NCBI RefSeq assembly: GCF_017676345.1
Contig: NZ_JAFFZM010000013.1
Span: forward strand, 62,001-126,000
Reading direction: 5' to 3'
Origin: Streptomyces smyrnaeus
GTDB lineage: Bacteria; Actinomycetota; Actinomycetes; Streptomycetales; Streptomycetaceae
DNA length: 64,000 bases
Part shown: piece after piece, positions 23,182-31,769 of the stretch
Layout: every line of letters begins with the position of its first letter
Position numbering within the stretch: position 1 is the stretch's first letter
Made by a program: the position numbers and the translations under genes
The notes under the pieces: model-generated
The model's database searches: none
Seen by the model: the letters and a program-made list of their open reading frames with translations, nothing else
What the model was told of the DNA's origin: nothing

Positions 23182-26067
23182 TTACGAGCCCTCAGGAGCG
23201 GACAGTGGTGGACGCTGCCGACCAGTCTCGGCGTCGGCGCCCGACACGGTGCCCTCGACCACGTCCCGGAGCTGCGCCCGTGAGGTGATGCCCAGCTTGG
23301 GGAACGCCCGGTACAGGTGCGAGCTGACCGTGCGCGGTGACAGATAGAGCTTCTCGGCCACCTCACGGTTGGTCAGGCCGAGCGCCGCGAGCCGCACGAT
23401 CTGCTGTTGCTGCGGGGTGAGAGCGGCCAAGGCGTCCGGTGCCGCCGTTCCGCTTCGGGTTCCGGCGGCCCTGAGTTCGGACTGCGCCCGCGCCACCCAG
23501 GGCTGCGCGGCCAGCTGACGGAAGACGGCCTCGGCTTCGATCAGCGGAGGACGAGCATCGGCGATCCTGCGCCGGCGGCGCAGCCACTCCCCGTACGCCA
23601 GCAGCGCCTGGGCGCGCTCGAAGGGCCGGCGGCCGAGCACCGGGGTCTCCAGCGCCGCGGTGAAGTGCCGCTCGGCCTCGTCGGCGGGGGCGAGCACTGC
23701 CCGGCTCAGCCGGACCAGTGCGGTCCTGCGCGGTGCGAGCAGGCCCGCGTCCGCCAAGGACTCCTCCACTCCGTCCACGATGCGGGTGGCCTCCTGCTGA
23801 CGGCCCTCACGCGCGGCGGAAGCCGCCAGCTCGGGCAGCACCGGGTAGGAGAGGTGGTAGTGGGCGGGATGGCCCTGGTCGTCGAAGACCGCCCGATAGT
23901 GGCGGTACGCGGTCTCATGGTCGCCCTCCGCGGTGGCGGCGGTACCCAGCGCGCGATGGGCGAGTGCGAGGACGGAACGGCTCTCCCGGGGATCGACGAG
24001 CGACAGGGCGTACCGAGCGCGGGAGCGGGCCCCGGCCAGGTCACCGCGCAGGGCGCGCAGCAGCGCTTCGGTCGCGGCGGCACAGGCCGAGGCATGGTCC
24101 AGGCCGGCACGGGACGCGACGGCCGCAAGTTCGGTGCACGCGGTCTGAGCGCGGGCCCACCGGCCCTGTTCCAGGTAGGCGAGGGCAGCGACCCCGCCGA
24201 GACCGTCCGGCAGCGGCCCGTGGGACGTCCACGAGGCGAAGGCGTCGTCGAAGGTACGGGCGGCCAGCTCCGTCTCGTCCAGCAGCCAGGCCGCGACGGC
24301 GAGCAGGGTCAGCGTCTCCGGCTCCTCCCGCGCCCGCGCTGCCAGGGCGGGCAGCCGCAGGGCGAGATGCGGCTCGGCGGCTTCAGGGCGCGCGACGCTC
24401 CCGACCCAGCCCGCCAGGAGCTTCTCCCGCTCGCCGTACACGTGGCCGGGGTGCGCCGAGGTGCGGGTCAGCAGGCGTTCGATCTCGTGCAGCTGGGTCA
24501 CATCACCGGAGTAGAAGCGGACCACAGCGGCGGCGGCCAGGGCCTCCAGCGCCGGCCCGGGAGCCCGGTCCGCCAGCGCGGCGGCGGAACGCATCAGCTG
24601 ACCGAAGGCGGCGCTGTGCGAGGTGGTCAGCGCCATGAGCCGACCGACCTGGAGCGCCGCGTACGCCGCTGCCGTCGGGTCGTCGGTGCCGGCGCGGGTG
24701 CGGGCGGCCAGCCGTTCGACCAGGTCGAGCCGGCCGGTCAGGACCGCCGTCCTGGTCGCGGCGCCCAGGAGCCGGGTGCTCTGGCCCCGGTCGGGGTGCA
24801 GGTCCGCGGCCCTTTCCAGCATGTGCGCGGCTGCCGCGAAGCCGCTGCGGTGCCGGGCCCGGTCCGCGCTGTCCTCCAGCACGGCCGACACCCGCGCGCT
24901 CACGCCGACGGTGGCGGCGGCGAGGTGCCAGGCGTGCCTGTCCGGGTCCTGACCTCGGAACAGCTCGGCCAGTTCGAGGTGTGCCGCCCGCCGCTCCTCC
25001 GCTGGGGCCGCGTGATAGACCGCGAGGCGGGACAGCGGGTGGCCGTGGCGCAGCCGTCCTGCGCCGCGCCGGACGAGCCCGGCCTCCTCGGCGGGCGCCC
25101 ACACCGGGTCGGCGATGTCGGGCAGCCAGGACAGCACCGCGAGAGAGGGGTCCTCGGTGTCCACGGCGGCCAGGCGCACCACCGCGCGGCGGGTCCCCTC
25201 GGGCAGGGCGGCCAGTCGGCCGGCGTAGAGCCGCTCCAGCCGGTCGGTGACCGGCAGCGGGCCGTCGGCCGCGCGGGTGGCGTCGTCGCTGTACGCGGCG
25301 GCCCGGGCCAGCTCCACCAGAGCGAGGGGGTTGCCCTCGGCCTGGCCGAGAACGCGTACCCGGGTGAGCCCGGTCGGCACCTGTGGCTGGAGGTCCAGCA
25401 GCCGCTCCGCCGCGCCACGGCCCAGCGGCTCCAGGGTGACGGCCGGCTCCCGTGCGACCAGGCCGCGTAGCGCGCTGTCCCGCGTGGCGACCAGGAGCGT
25501 CACCGGTTCGTCGGCCAGGCGCCGGGCGGCGAAGGAGAGGGCGTCCACAGAAGCGCTGTCGGCCCACTGGGCGTCGTCCACGACCAACAGCAGCGGCTGT
25601 TCGGCGGCCCGGTCCGACAGCATGGTCAGCACCGCGATCCCGATGAGCATCGGATCCGGCGCCTCGCCCCGCTCCGTGAGGCCGAAAGCGGTGTGCAGGG
25701 CCTCGCGCTGCCGCGGGGGCAGGGCATCGATGTCCTTGCGGATCGGCCGCAGCAGCTGGTGCAGGCAGGAGAAGGCCAGGTCGGTCTCGGACGGGCTGCA
25801 GTCCGCCCTCAGCACCCGCCCGCCGTCCGCGGCGAAGCGGTCCGCGACGGCCTCCGCCAACGTGGTCTTCCCCGCCCCGGGCATGCCCACCACGGTCAGC
25901 AGCGCGTCCTTCCGCCGCGTCCCCGGGCGCGGCGGGCCCACCGCAGCGAGAAGCCTGTGCAGCTCTTCTTCCCTGACCACGGTGCGGCTGTCCCGGTCGA
26001 CAGCGGTAGTCGCTGCGTGCTCGTCCACCAGTTCTCCAGACGTGGCGGGACCTTCGGCACCGGACAC
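23182..26067 (-). CDS. LAL-family LuxR transcriptional regulator
   Basis: A 961-residue LAL regulator. Walker A GMPGAGKTT is at residues 61-69 and the Walker B region is LLLVVDDAQWADSASVDALS. The middle is a long TPR-like superhelix. The C-terminal LuxR HTH reads LTPQQQQIVRLAALGLTNRE, then SPRTVSSHLYRAFPKLGI. It shares architecture with the regulator at 611-3430, including the final FPKLGI/V-T-A/S-R-A. It is divergent from the MBL/SRPBCC genes with a 332-base gap, so it probably activates them. The GTG/ATG choice at 26067 has no strong ribosome site, and the true N-terminus could be a few codons inside. Confidence 0.9.
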   Translation of the reverse strand: MSGAEGPATSGELVDEHAATTAVDRDSRTVVREEELHRLLAAVGPPRPGTRRKDALLTVVGMPGAGKTTLAEAVADRFAADGGRVLRADCSPSETDLAFSCLHQLLRPIRKDIDALPPRQREALHTAFGLTERGEAPDPMLIGIAVLTMLSDRAAEQPLLLVVDDAQWADSASVDALSFAARRLADEPVTLLVATRDSALRGLVAREPAVTLEPLGRGAAERLLDLQPQVPTGLTRVRVLGQAEGNPLALVELARAAAYSDDATRAADGPLPVTDRLERLYAGRLAALPEGTRRAVVRLAAVDTEDPSLAVLSWLPDIADPVWAPAEEAGLVRRGAGRLRHGHPLSRLAVYHAAPAEERRAAHLELAELFRGQDPDRHAWHLAAATVGVSARVSAVLEDSADRARHRSGFAAAAHMLERAADLHPDRGQSTRLLGAATRTAVLTGRLDLVERLAARTRAGTDDPTAAAYAALQVGRLMALTTSHSAAFGQLMRSAAALADRAPGPALEALAAAAVVRFYSGDVTQLHEIERLLTRTSAHPGHVYGEREKLLAGWVGSVARPEAAEPHLALRLPALAARAREEPETLTLLAVAAWLLDETELAARTFDDAFASWTSHGPLPDGLGGVAALAYLEQGRWARAQTACTELAAVASRAGLDHASACAAATEALLRALRGDLAGARSRARYALSLVDPRESRSVLALAHRALGTAATAEGDHETAYRHYRAVFDDQGHPAHYHLSYPVLPELAASAAREGRQQEATRIVDGVEESLADAGLLAPRRTALVRLSRAVLAPADEAERHFTAALETPVLGRRPFERAQALLAYGEWLRRRRRIADARPPLIEAEAVFRQLAAQPWVARAQSELRAAGTRSGTAAPDALAALTPQQQQIVRLAALGLTNREVAEKLYLSPRTVSSHLYRAFPKLGITSRAQLRDVVEGTVSGADAETGRQRPPLSAPEGS

Positions 26068-26399
26068 CTCCGGTCACCACCTCCCGGCCACCGACGCTAT
26101 CAGGGCATATGCGGTACCTCCTGGGGTGCCGCCCAGGTGCGGTCACCTGACGGATGGCGCTGACGTCGATCAGCGCGTGCGGCCATGGCCCGAAGGCGGC
26201 CACCTCCGCCCGCACCCGGCGGCCACGCCCGCGCCCGGTGCACAGCGCGGCTCGGGAACTGCCCGCTCGGCGTCCCCGTAGGGGCCCCGCCCTCCCACTC
26301 CTGCCCGACAAATGCAGTCAGGTGTCCGATACCCCCGCAGCACCCCCGCTCGCAGGCTGGAAAACGCCCGCACTTCCCGATGGAGAACAAAGGAGAACC
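26068..26399. other. Divergent promoter region between LAL regulator and MBL gene
   Basis: No gene is supported here. It contains the short palindromes GCATATGC (26105-26112) and GGTACC close to the LAL start. A strong AAAGGAG ribosome site just before 26400 sets the start of the MBL gene. Binding sites for the LAL regulator are expected here but not identifiable by eye. Confidence 0.4.
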
Positions 26400-27395
26400 A
26401 TGTCCGCGCTCACCTCCCCCGAAGCCCGGTCCGAGTCCCACCCAGTCGAGTCCGACCGAGCCGAGTCCGAACCTGGAGCCGGGACGCCGACGGTCAGCAC
26501 CGTCGAACTCGGTGATGTGCAGATCCACCGCGTCATCGAGTATTCCGACACCACTCCGATGACGACCGATGTCTTCTTCCCCGACAGCAAGCCGGAGGAA
26601 TGGCAGCGCCACGCGGAGCTGCTGGCGCCCCACCACTGGGACCCGGAGACCGACCTCACCCGTGCTGCCACCCAGTCCTGGGTGCTGCGCAGCGAAGGCA
26701 AGATCATCTTGATCGACACGGGCGCGGGCAATGGCAAGTACCGTCCCCTCCAGCCGATCTGGTCCTACCTGAGCACCGACTACCTGGCGAACCTCGCCGC
26801 TGTCGGTATACGCCCCGAAGACGTCGACATCGTCGTCAACACCCACCTGCACGACGATCACGTCGGCTGGAACACCCGGCTCGAAGGCCGTGACTGGGTC
26901 CCCACTTTCCCCAACGCCACCTACCTGATGCCGCATCGCGACTTCGAGTACTGGAAACCCGAGAACCTCCACAACACCGTGTTCGGACGGGGAAACCAGA
27001 ACGTCTACGAGGACAGCATCGACCCGGTCATCGAGGCCGGACTGGTGAAGACCTGGGACGAGTCGTACACCATCGACGCGAATCTCCGTCTGGAGCTGAC
27101 GCCCGGCCACACGCCGGGTGCGTCGATCGTCCACCTGGAGTCCGCGGGGGACCGCGCGATCTTCGCCGGTGACCTGCTGCACGGTGCGATCCAGGTGCAC
27201 GAGCCGCACATCAACAGCTGCTTCGAAGAGGATGAGGACGGCGCCCGCGCCAGCCGTGCGCGCATGTTCGCGTACGCCGCCGACAACAGCACTCTCGTGC
27301 TCCCGGCCCACCTTCCCGGCCACGGTGCCTTCGAGCTGCGCCGTAAGGGGTCCGGTTTCCAGCTGACCGACTGGGCGCCGTTCTCCCTCACCTGA
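26400..27395 (+). CDS. Metallo-beta-lactamase-fold hydrolase
   Basis: A 331-residue MBL-fold enzyme of the quorum-quenching lactonase / alkyl-sulfatase-like soluble group. The metal motif H-x-H-x-D-H is THLHDDHVGW with His149, His151, Asp153 and His154. A later His is in LTPGHTPGASIVHL, an Asp in IFAGDLLHGA and a His in LPAHLPGHG, so both metal sites look complete. A Pro/Glu/Ser-rich tail of about 30 residues precedes the fold; no signal peptide is present. It is 52 bases upstream of the SRPBCC gene in one operon. The likely reaction is hydrolysis of an ester or lactone; the substrate is unknown. Confidence 0.88.
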   Translation: MSALTSPEARSESHPVESDRAESEPGAGTPTVSTVELGDVQIHRVIEYSDTTPMTTDVFFPDSKPEEWQRHAELLAPHHWDPETDLTRAATQSWVLRSEGKIILIDTGAGNGKYRPLQPIWSYLSTDYLANLAAVGIRPEDVDIVVNTHLHDDHVGWNTRLEGRDWVPTFPNATYLMPHRDFEYWKPENLHNTVFGRGNQNVYEDSIDPVIEAGLVKTWDESYTIDANLRLELTPGHTPGASIVHLESAGDRAIFAGDLLHGAIQVHEPHINSCFEEDEDGARASRARMFAYAADNSTLVLPAHLPGHGAFELRRKGSGFQLTDWAPFSLT

Positions 27396-27447
27396 TCCCT
27401 GATCCGACCGCGCAGCCTCAACGGAGAAGAAAGGTAAAGGAACCCAC

Positions 27448-27984
27448 ATGTCCACCACGTTGCCCGAGAAGCCCGAGAGCCCCGAGAGCCCCGGGAACCC
27501 GGCAAAGTCCCTCGACGTGTCCGGCTACAGCATCACCCGGCCAGCCTGGGTCGCGACCGATTCGAAGCGGGCGTACGACCTGCTGAGCACCGTCTCGAAC
27601 ATCGCTCTGTGGAGCCCCAACGCGATCCGCGCCCAGTACGAGGACGGCTCCGGCCCATGGGCCGGAGCCTGGTTCACAGGCCGTAACCGGCGCGAGGGCA
27701 CGGAGTGGGACAGCCGTTCGCAGGTGCAGAAGGCCGAACGCGGGGCCGAGTTCACCTACACCGTCCTCGGTTCGGTGCCCGTGCCCATCGTGCGCTGGCG
27801 CTGGACCTTCACCCCCTACGGGCAGGGGACCCGGCTGGCCCATACGTGGCAGCTGCTTGAGGCCGACCCCGTTCTCGGTACCACCTACGCAGAACTCGAC
27901 GCCCTGCGGGACCAGACCGCCGCAAGCATGGAAGACACCCTCGTGGCGCTGGCCGGCTGGATCGCCGACAACCCCGCGGCCTGA
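27448..27984 (+). CDS. SRPBCC / polyketide-cyclase-like protein
   Basis: A 178-residue START/SRPBCC fold protein. A Pro/Glu/Ser repeat tail (EKPESPESPGNP) precedes YSITRPAWVATDSKRAYDLL, then IALWSPNAI, the characteristic helix-grip entry. Later strands include GTEWDSRSQVQKAERGAEFT and VRWRWTFTPYGQGTRLAHTW, with a long C-terminal helix. Such proteins bind hydrophobic ligands or act as cyclases. A good AAAGG ribosome site precedes the ATG. It is co-transcribed with the MBL hydrolase, and a strong terminator follows, so these two form the operon. A joint role in converting a lipophilic metabolite is inferred. Confidence 0.82.
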   Translation: MSTTLPEKPESPESPGNPAKSLDVSGYSITRPAWVATDSKRAYDLLSTVSNIALWSPNAIRAQYEDGSGPWAGAWFTGRNRREGTEWDSRSQVQKAERGAEFTYTVLGSVPVPIVRWRWTFTPYGQGTRLAHTWQLLEADPVLGTTYAELDALRDQTAASMEDTLVALAGWIADNPAA

Positions 27985-28001
27985 ACCGCACCCTCACCCG
28001 C

Positions 28002-28025
28002 CCGACGGCCCCCTGGGGCCGTCGG
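28002..28025 (+). terminator. Terminator after the MBL-SRPBCC operon
   Basis: CCGACGGCCCC / GGGGCCGTCGG, 11 perfect pairs with a 2-base loop, 17 bases after the SRPBCC stop codon. It separates this pair from the esterase gene. Confidence 0.65.
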
Positions 28026-28115
28026 CAGGCACCCCACCTTCAACCACCCGTCGATGCGGCGGAGCCGCCGACGTGCACGCCGCCTGCCCGTCGACCGACA
28101 GCAAGGAAGGACCCG

Positions 28116-29603
28116 TTGACCGACCGCGACATCGTCGTACGGACCGCGCAGGGCGCGGTCCGCGGGAGACACGGCGACGACCACACCGTGTTCCTCGGTA
28201 TCCCCTACGCCGCCCCGCCGATAGGCAGGGGCCGGTTCGCCGCCCCGCAACCGCACGATCCATGGGAGGGGGTCAGGGACGCCACGGAGGGGGGACCGAC
28301 CGCGCCACAGGGGCCGCGCCGTCTGGGCGCGCTGGACATGGCAGCCTATTTCGGGCCCGGCTGGGTACCAGGGGCCGACTACCTCACCGTCGACATCTGG
28401 GCACCCCGCACCCTTCGGTGTGCTGCCCCGGTCATGGTGTTCGTGCACGGCGGCGGATTCGTCGCCGGTTCCACCCGATCGCCCCTGTACGACGGGAGCC
28501 GTTTCGCCCGTGACGGAGTCGTCCTGGTGACGGTGAACTACCGGCTCGGCATCCCCGGCTTCCTCGACCTGCCCGGAGCGCCGCGCAACCGGGGGCTGCT
28601 CGATGTCCTCGCGGCCCTGCGCTGGGTTCGGGAGAACATCGCGGCCTTCGGCGGGGACCCCGGGAACGTCACCTTGTTCGGCCAGTCGGCCGGTGCCACC
28701 CTCACCGGCGCCGCCCTGGCCCATCCCGCCTCGACGGGCCTCGTGAGACGGGCGATCGTCCAGAGCGGCAGCGGACGTGGCGCCTTCACCACCGAACAAG
28801 CCGCACGCGTGACGGCTGCCGCGGCCGAGGCGTTGGGCATCGCCCCGCACGTCGAGGCGTTCACGCGGATCAGCGACCGACGTCTCGTCGACATCGTGCC
28901 CGACTTGACGGGGATCGACCTGCGGACAGCGACCGACAGCGATCCACTCATCGGGCTGAGCCCGTTCAGTGTGGTGCTCGGCCGCCAGCCCGCCGACTCC
29001 GTCGCCGACGGCCGGGGCGCGGACATCGACCTATTGATCGGGACGAACGCGGAGGAGGCACACCTGTATCTGGCTCCGTTCGGCGCACTCTCCACGTCGA
29101 CGGCGGCCGACGTGGAGGCCACGGCAGCCCTGTTCCGCCCGGACCCCGCCGAATACGTCGAAGCCTTCCGCCGCAGCCGCCCGCATGCCACGGACGGCGA
29201 ACTGCGCTCCGCCCTGATGTCGGAAGCCCTGTTCATCGGCGGAAGCCGCGACCTCGCCGACGCGCATGCCGCACACCCCGACACCCGCACCTACTGCTAC
29301 GAGTTCGCCTGGCGGTCTCCCGCTCTGGACGGTGAACTGGGCGCGGCGCACGCCGTCGAGGTGCCGTTCGTCTTCGACGTGACCGACCAGCCCGGCCTGC
29401 GCGGACCCGATGCCCTGCTCGGTTCGCAGACGCCCCCGGCCGGCCTCGCCGCCCGCACGCACGCGGCCTGGATCGCCTTCGCGACGACCGGGAACCCGGG
29501 CTGGCGCCCCTATACCGGCCCCGACGGACACCTCATGCGCATCGCCGAGAACTGGCAGCTCGTCCCGGAACGGCGACCGGAACCGGTGCCGCCTGCTGAC
29601 TGA
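28116..29603 (+). CDS. Type B carboxylesterase
   Basis: A 495-residue alpha/beta hydrolase of the carboxylesterase/para-nitrobenzyl esterase family, of normal length. The family entry motif is FLGIPYAAPPIG and the oxyanion loop is VFVHGGGFVAGS. The nucleophile elbow is GQSAGA (Ser191), the acid is probably Glu314 in TNAEEAHLYL, and the His is 412 in AHAVEVPFVFD. No signal peptide is evident, so it is probably cytoplasmic. A TTG start at 28116 is chosen because AAGGAAGG lies at ideal distance; no ATG is nearby. It may act with the MBL hydrolase on ester- or lactone-bearing compounds, inferred from proximity. It has its own transcript after the terminator. Confidence 0.88.
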   Translation: MTDRDIVVRTAQGAVRGRHGDDHTVFLGIPYAAPPIGRGRFAAPQPHDPWEGVRDATEGGPTAPQGPRRLGALDMAAYFGPGWVPGADYLTVDIWAPRTLRCAAPVMVFVHGGGFVAGSTRSPLYDGSRFARDGVVLVTVNYRLGIPGFLDLPGAPRNRGLLDVLAALRWVRENIAAFGGDPGNVTLFGQSAGATLTGAALAHPASTGLVRRAIVQSGSGRGAFTTEQAARVTAAAAEALGIAPHVEAFTRISDRRLVDIVPDLTGIDLRTATDSDPLIGLSPFSVVLGRQPADSVADGRGADIDLLIGTNAEEAHLYLAPFGALSTSTAADVEATAALFRPDPAEYVEAFRRSRPHATDGELRSALMSEALFIGGSRDLADAHAAHPDTRTYCYEFAWRSPALDGELGAAHAVEVPFVFDVTDQPGLRGPDALLGSQTPPAGLAARTHAAWIAFATTGNPGWRPYTGPDGHLMRIAENWQLVPERRPEPVPPAD

Positions 29604-29773
29604 CGGCCGCGACGAGTCAGGCTCTGTCGCGGCGGCGCGGATCATGGCGCGAGCACGTATGGCACGGGTGGGGCCCGGCAGCCTGTCCGTGGGGCCTCAC
29701 CGGACCTCCTTCCGACTCCCGACCGGCCGCCGACCGCCCCTCAAGGCCCTTGGCCGAGGGGCTCGCTATCGCA

Positions 29774-30724
29774 TCAGTCCGCCGTCGCCCCGGCCCCGGA
29801 CGCGCCAAGTGTCCGGCGGACGGCGTCGCGGAGCCATTGGTGGGCTCCGTCGGCGGCGTGACGGGGGTGCCAGGCCATGCCGATGGACACGGGCGGCAGC
29901 GGCAGGGGGATGTCGAGGAGGCGCAGCCCGAGAGCGGTGGCGGCGTCGGTAAGCGGAGGCGCGGTGCTGCCGGAGGGGTCGGTGGGGACGAGACAGACGA
30001 CGTCGCTGTGCGCGGCGAGGGTCATGGCAGCCAGGTGGCTGGGGAGGACGACGGTGACCCGGCGGCGGAGGTTCTGCTCGGCCAGGGCGGTATCCAGGGG
30101 GCCGGTGAACCGGCCCCGGCGGCTGACCGCGACATGTTCGGCGGCGGCGAGCCGGGCCGGGGTCACGATGGATTCGGTGAGGGGGTGGCCGGGCCGGACC
30201 GCTGCCGCCATCCGGAGAGTGACCAGTTCTTCGACCCGGGTTTCGGGATCGACGTGCTCGATGGAGCCGATCTCCAGGTCGATCCGGCCGTCGCGCAGGG
30301 CCGGTCCGCCCTCCAGCTCTTCGGAACGGAACCGCAGCGAAACGCCTGGCGCCTCCTGCCGGACCAGCCTCAGCAGTCCGGGGCCCAGGGCCGCGCCGGC
30401 CAGGTCGGCGGCCTGGAGGGTGAAGGTGGTGCGCAAAGTGGCGGGATCGACGCCGCCCCTGGGAGTGAGCAGTTCTTCCAGGCGGCGCACCACTGTGGCT
30501 GCTTCGTCGCGCAGGGCCTGGGCGCGAGGGGTGGGGACCATCGTCTGCCCGGCCCGGACCAGCAGGGGGTCCTGGAGGGTGCGGCGGAGGCGGGCGAGGG
30601 TGCGGCTCATGGCCGCGGGGGACGTGTGCAGGCGCGCGGCGGCGCGGGTGACGCTCTGCTCGGTCAGGAGGGCGTCCAGCGCGAGGGCGAGATTGGCGTC
30701 GATGGCGGGCTGTGTGCTGTTCAC
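29774..30724 (-). CDS. LysR-family transcriptional regulator
   Basis: A 316-residue LysR regulator. The winged HTH is ANLALALDALLTEQSVTRAA and ARLHTSPAAMSRTLARLRR at the N-terminus. The two-lobed effector domain runs from about residue 85 to the end (VDPATLRTTFTLQAADLAGA and onward). The GTG at 30724 (VNSTQPAID) puts the HTH at the usual position and leaves a normal 152-base divergent gap; the frame extends to a GTG at 30781, which would overlap the operator. It is divergent from the darcynin-like gene at 30877, its probable target. Confidence 0.85.
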   Translation of the reverse strand: MNSTQPAIDANLALALDALLTEQSVTRAAARLHTSPAAMSRTLARLRRTLQDPLLVRAGQTMVPTPRAQALRDEAATVVRRLEELLTPRGGVDPATLRTTFTLQAADLAGAALGPGLLRLVRQEAPGVSLRFRSEELEGGPALRDGRIDLEIGSIEHVDPETRVEELVTLRMAAAVRPGHPLTESIVTPARLAAAEHVAVSRRGRFTGPLDTALAEQNLRRRVTVVLPSHLAAMTLAAHSDVVCLVPTDPSGSTAPPLTDAATALGLRLLDIPLPLPPVSIGMAWHPRHAADGAHQWLRDAVRRTLGASGAGATAD

Positions 30725-30753
30725 CAGCAGCTTTCCGTTTCTGGCAAAGATCC

Positions 30754-30779
30754 GTTGCTGAAGTTCCCATTGTGGCAAC
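30754..30779. promoter_or_regulatory. Candidate LysR operator
   Basis: Inverted repeat GTTGC (30754-30758) and GCAAC (30775-30779), with 16 bases between the arms, in the divergent gap between the LysR and darcynin-like genes. A second TTGC/GCAA-like element is not obvious. Confidence 0.4.
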
Positions 30780-30876
30780 ACCGAGATCGTCCGCAGGATG
30801 GTCTGCGTACCGCCCCGGTACCGGCCACGCGATCCGCGCGGCCGTCCTCACCCGCCGATTCCGGAGGCACCCCGTC

Positions 30877-31242
30877 ATGCCCACTGAAGACACCGCACCC
30901 CCGGTCACCGCCTTCATGCTCATCAAGACCATGCCCGAGTGGCTCGCCATGACCCCCGAGGAACGGGTGAACGCCCTCGAAACCCAGGTCATGCCCGCAG
31001 TGAAGGCCAGGACCAGCGGCGTCAGGTCGCGCTTCTACGACACGGAGTTCTATTCGACCCGGGTCACCGACGTCTGGGTCTGGGAAGCCGACGACCACGA
31101 CGCCTACCAGCTCCTCATCGATGCCCTCCGCGAAACCCCCTTCTGGGACCGCTACTTCGAGGTCGTCGACCTTCTTGTCGGCACGGAGAACGGCTACGCC
31201 CGCACCTACGGAACCGCTCCCGTCGCCACCATCAGCACCTGA
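30877..31242 (+). CDS. Darcynin-family small protein
   Basis: A 121-residue protein matching the darcynin family (named after small proteins of unknown role). It has TAFMLIKTMPEWLAMTPEER, then RSRFYDTEFYSTRVTDVWVW, then PFWDRYFEVVDLLVGTENGY. The fold is probably a dimeric alpha+beta (ferredoxin-like) barrel, as in stress- or substrate-responsive small proteins. GGAGGC lies 10 bases before the ATG at 30877. It is divergent from the LysR gene, a regulator/target arrangement. Biochemical role unknown. Confidence 0.75.
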   Translation: MPTEDTAPPVTAFMLIKTMPEWLAMTPEERVNALETQVMPAVKARTSGVRSRFYDTEFYSTRVTDVWVWEADDHDAYQLLIDALRETPFWDRYFEVVDLLVGTENGYARTYGTAPVATIST

Positions 31243-31331
31243 TACGCCGCCCGGGCGGGCGCTCCCCGCGCCCACCGGTCACCCGCGGCCGGTGGGCCGC
31301 CACTACCGGCGGCCCCGCGCCCGCCCGGGCG

Positions 31332-31415
31332 CGCCTGCCGCACTCGACAAGAACCACCGCACGGCCGGACAGCGAGGTGACCGTGCTGGAAGCAGTCCTC
31401 AACGAGTGGCTGTGA
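31332..31415 (+). pseudogene. IS5-family transposase C-terminal tip
   Basis: The last codons of a forward frame read TRTTARPDSEVTVLEAVLNE followed by WL and a stop. This parallels the VLVAAINEWL end of IS5 transposases at 22088 and 62298. Only about 25 codons remain. Its end coincides with the broken end of the DinB gene on the other strand. Confidence 0.5.
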
Positions 31416-31655
31416 CCAGCGCGTTCCCCGGGCCCGGCCAGAGGACTTCGCTCCGTTCCCGAGGCGCTCTGCCGTGAGCGTGATCGATGGCCACGCTCCA
31501 CCACCAACCCATGTGCCAGCTCAGCCAGCCGACAGTCGGTACAGGAACGGGGTCGGGCTCACTCTCCGCCCAGTCCGGTACCCATGTCCCGTCGTCGGCC
31601 CGGTGCATCGTCCAGCAGTTCGTGGTGGGCTCCCACAGGAAGTCGTCGCCAACAG
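31399..31655 (-). pseudogene. DinB-superfamily protein remnant, 3' end lost
   Basis: The reverse frame reads GDDFLWEPTTNCWT, then DDGTWVPDWAESEPDPVPVP and GWLSWHMGWWWSVAIDHAHG, the unmistakable core of the mycothiol-dependent/DinB-like four-helix family. Similarity breaks off near 31430, where the IS5 tip begins. Upstream of 31655 the frame is shifted (fragments to about 31720). With only the first helices left, it should not be functional. Confidence 0.65.
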
Positions 31656-31769
31656 GCCCTTCTCAGCCGCTTTGGGGCGGACTTTGTGTTCCGTGAAGCA
31701 TGTCGCTCGTTGCCGGTATCAGGACAGTCGGCCACAAAGGCGCGGTCCAGGTGGAGGTGCTGGACCGGA

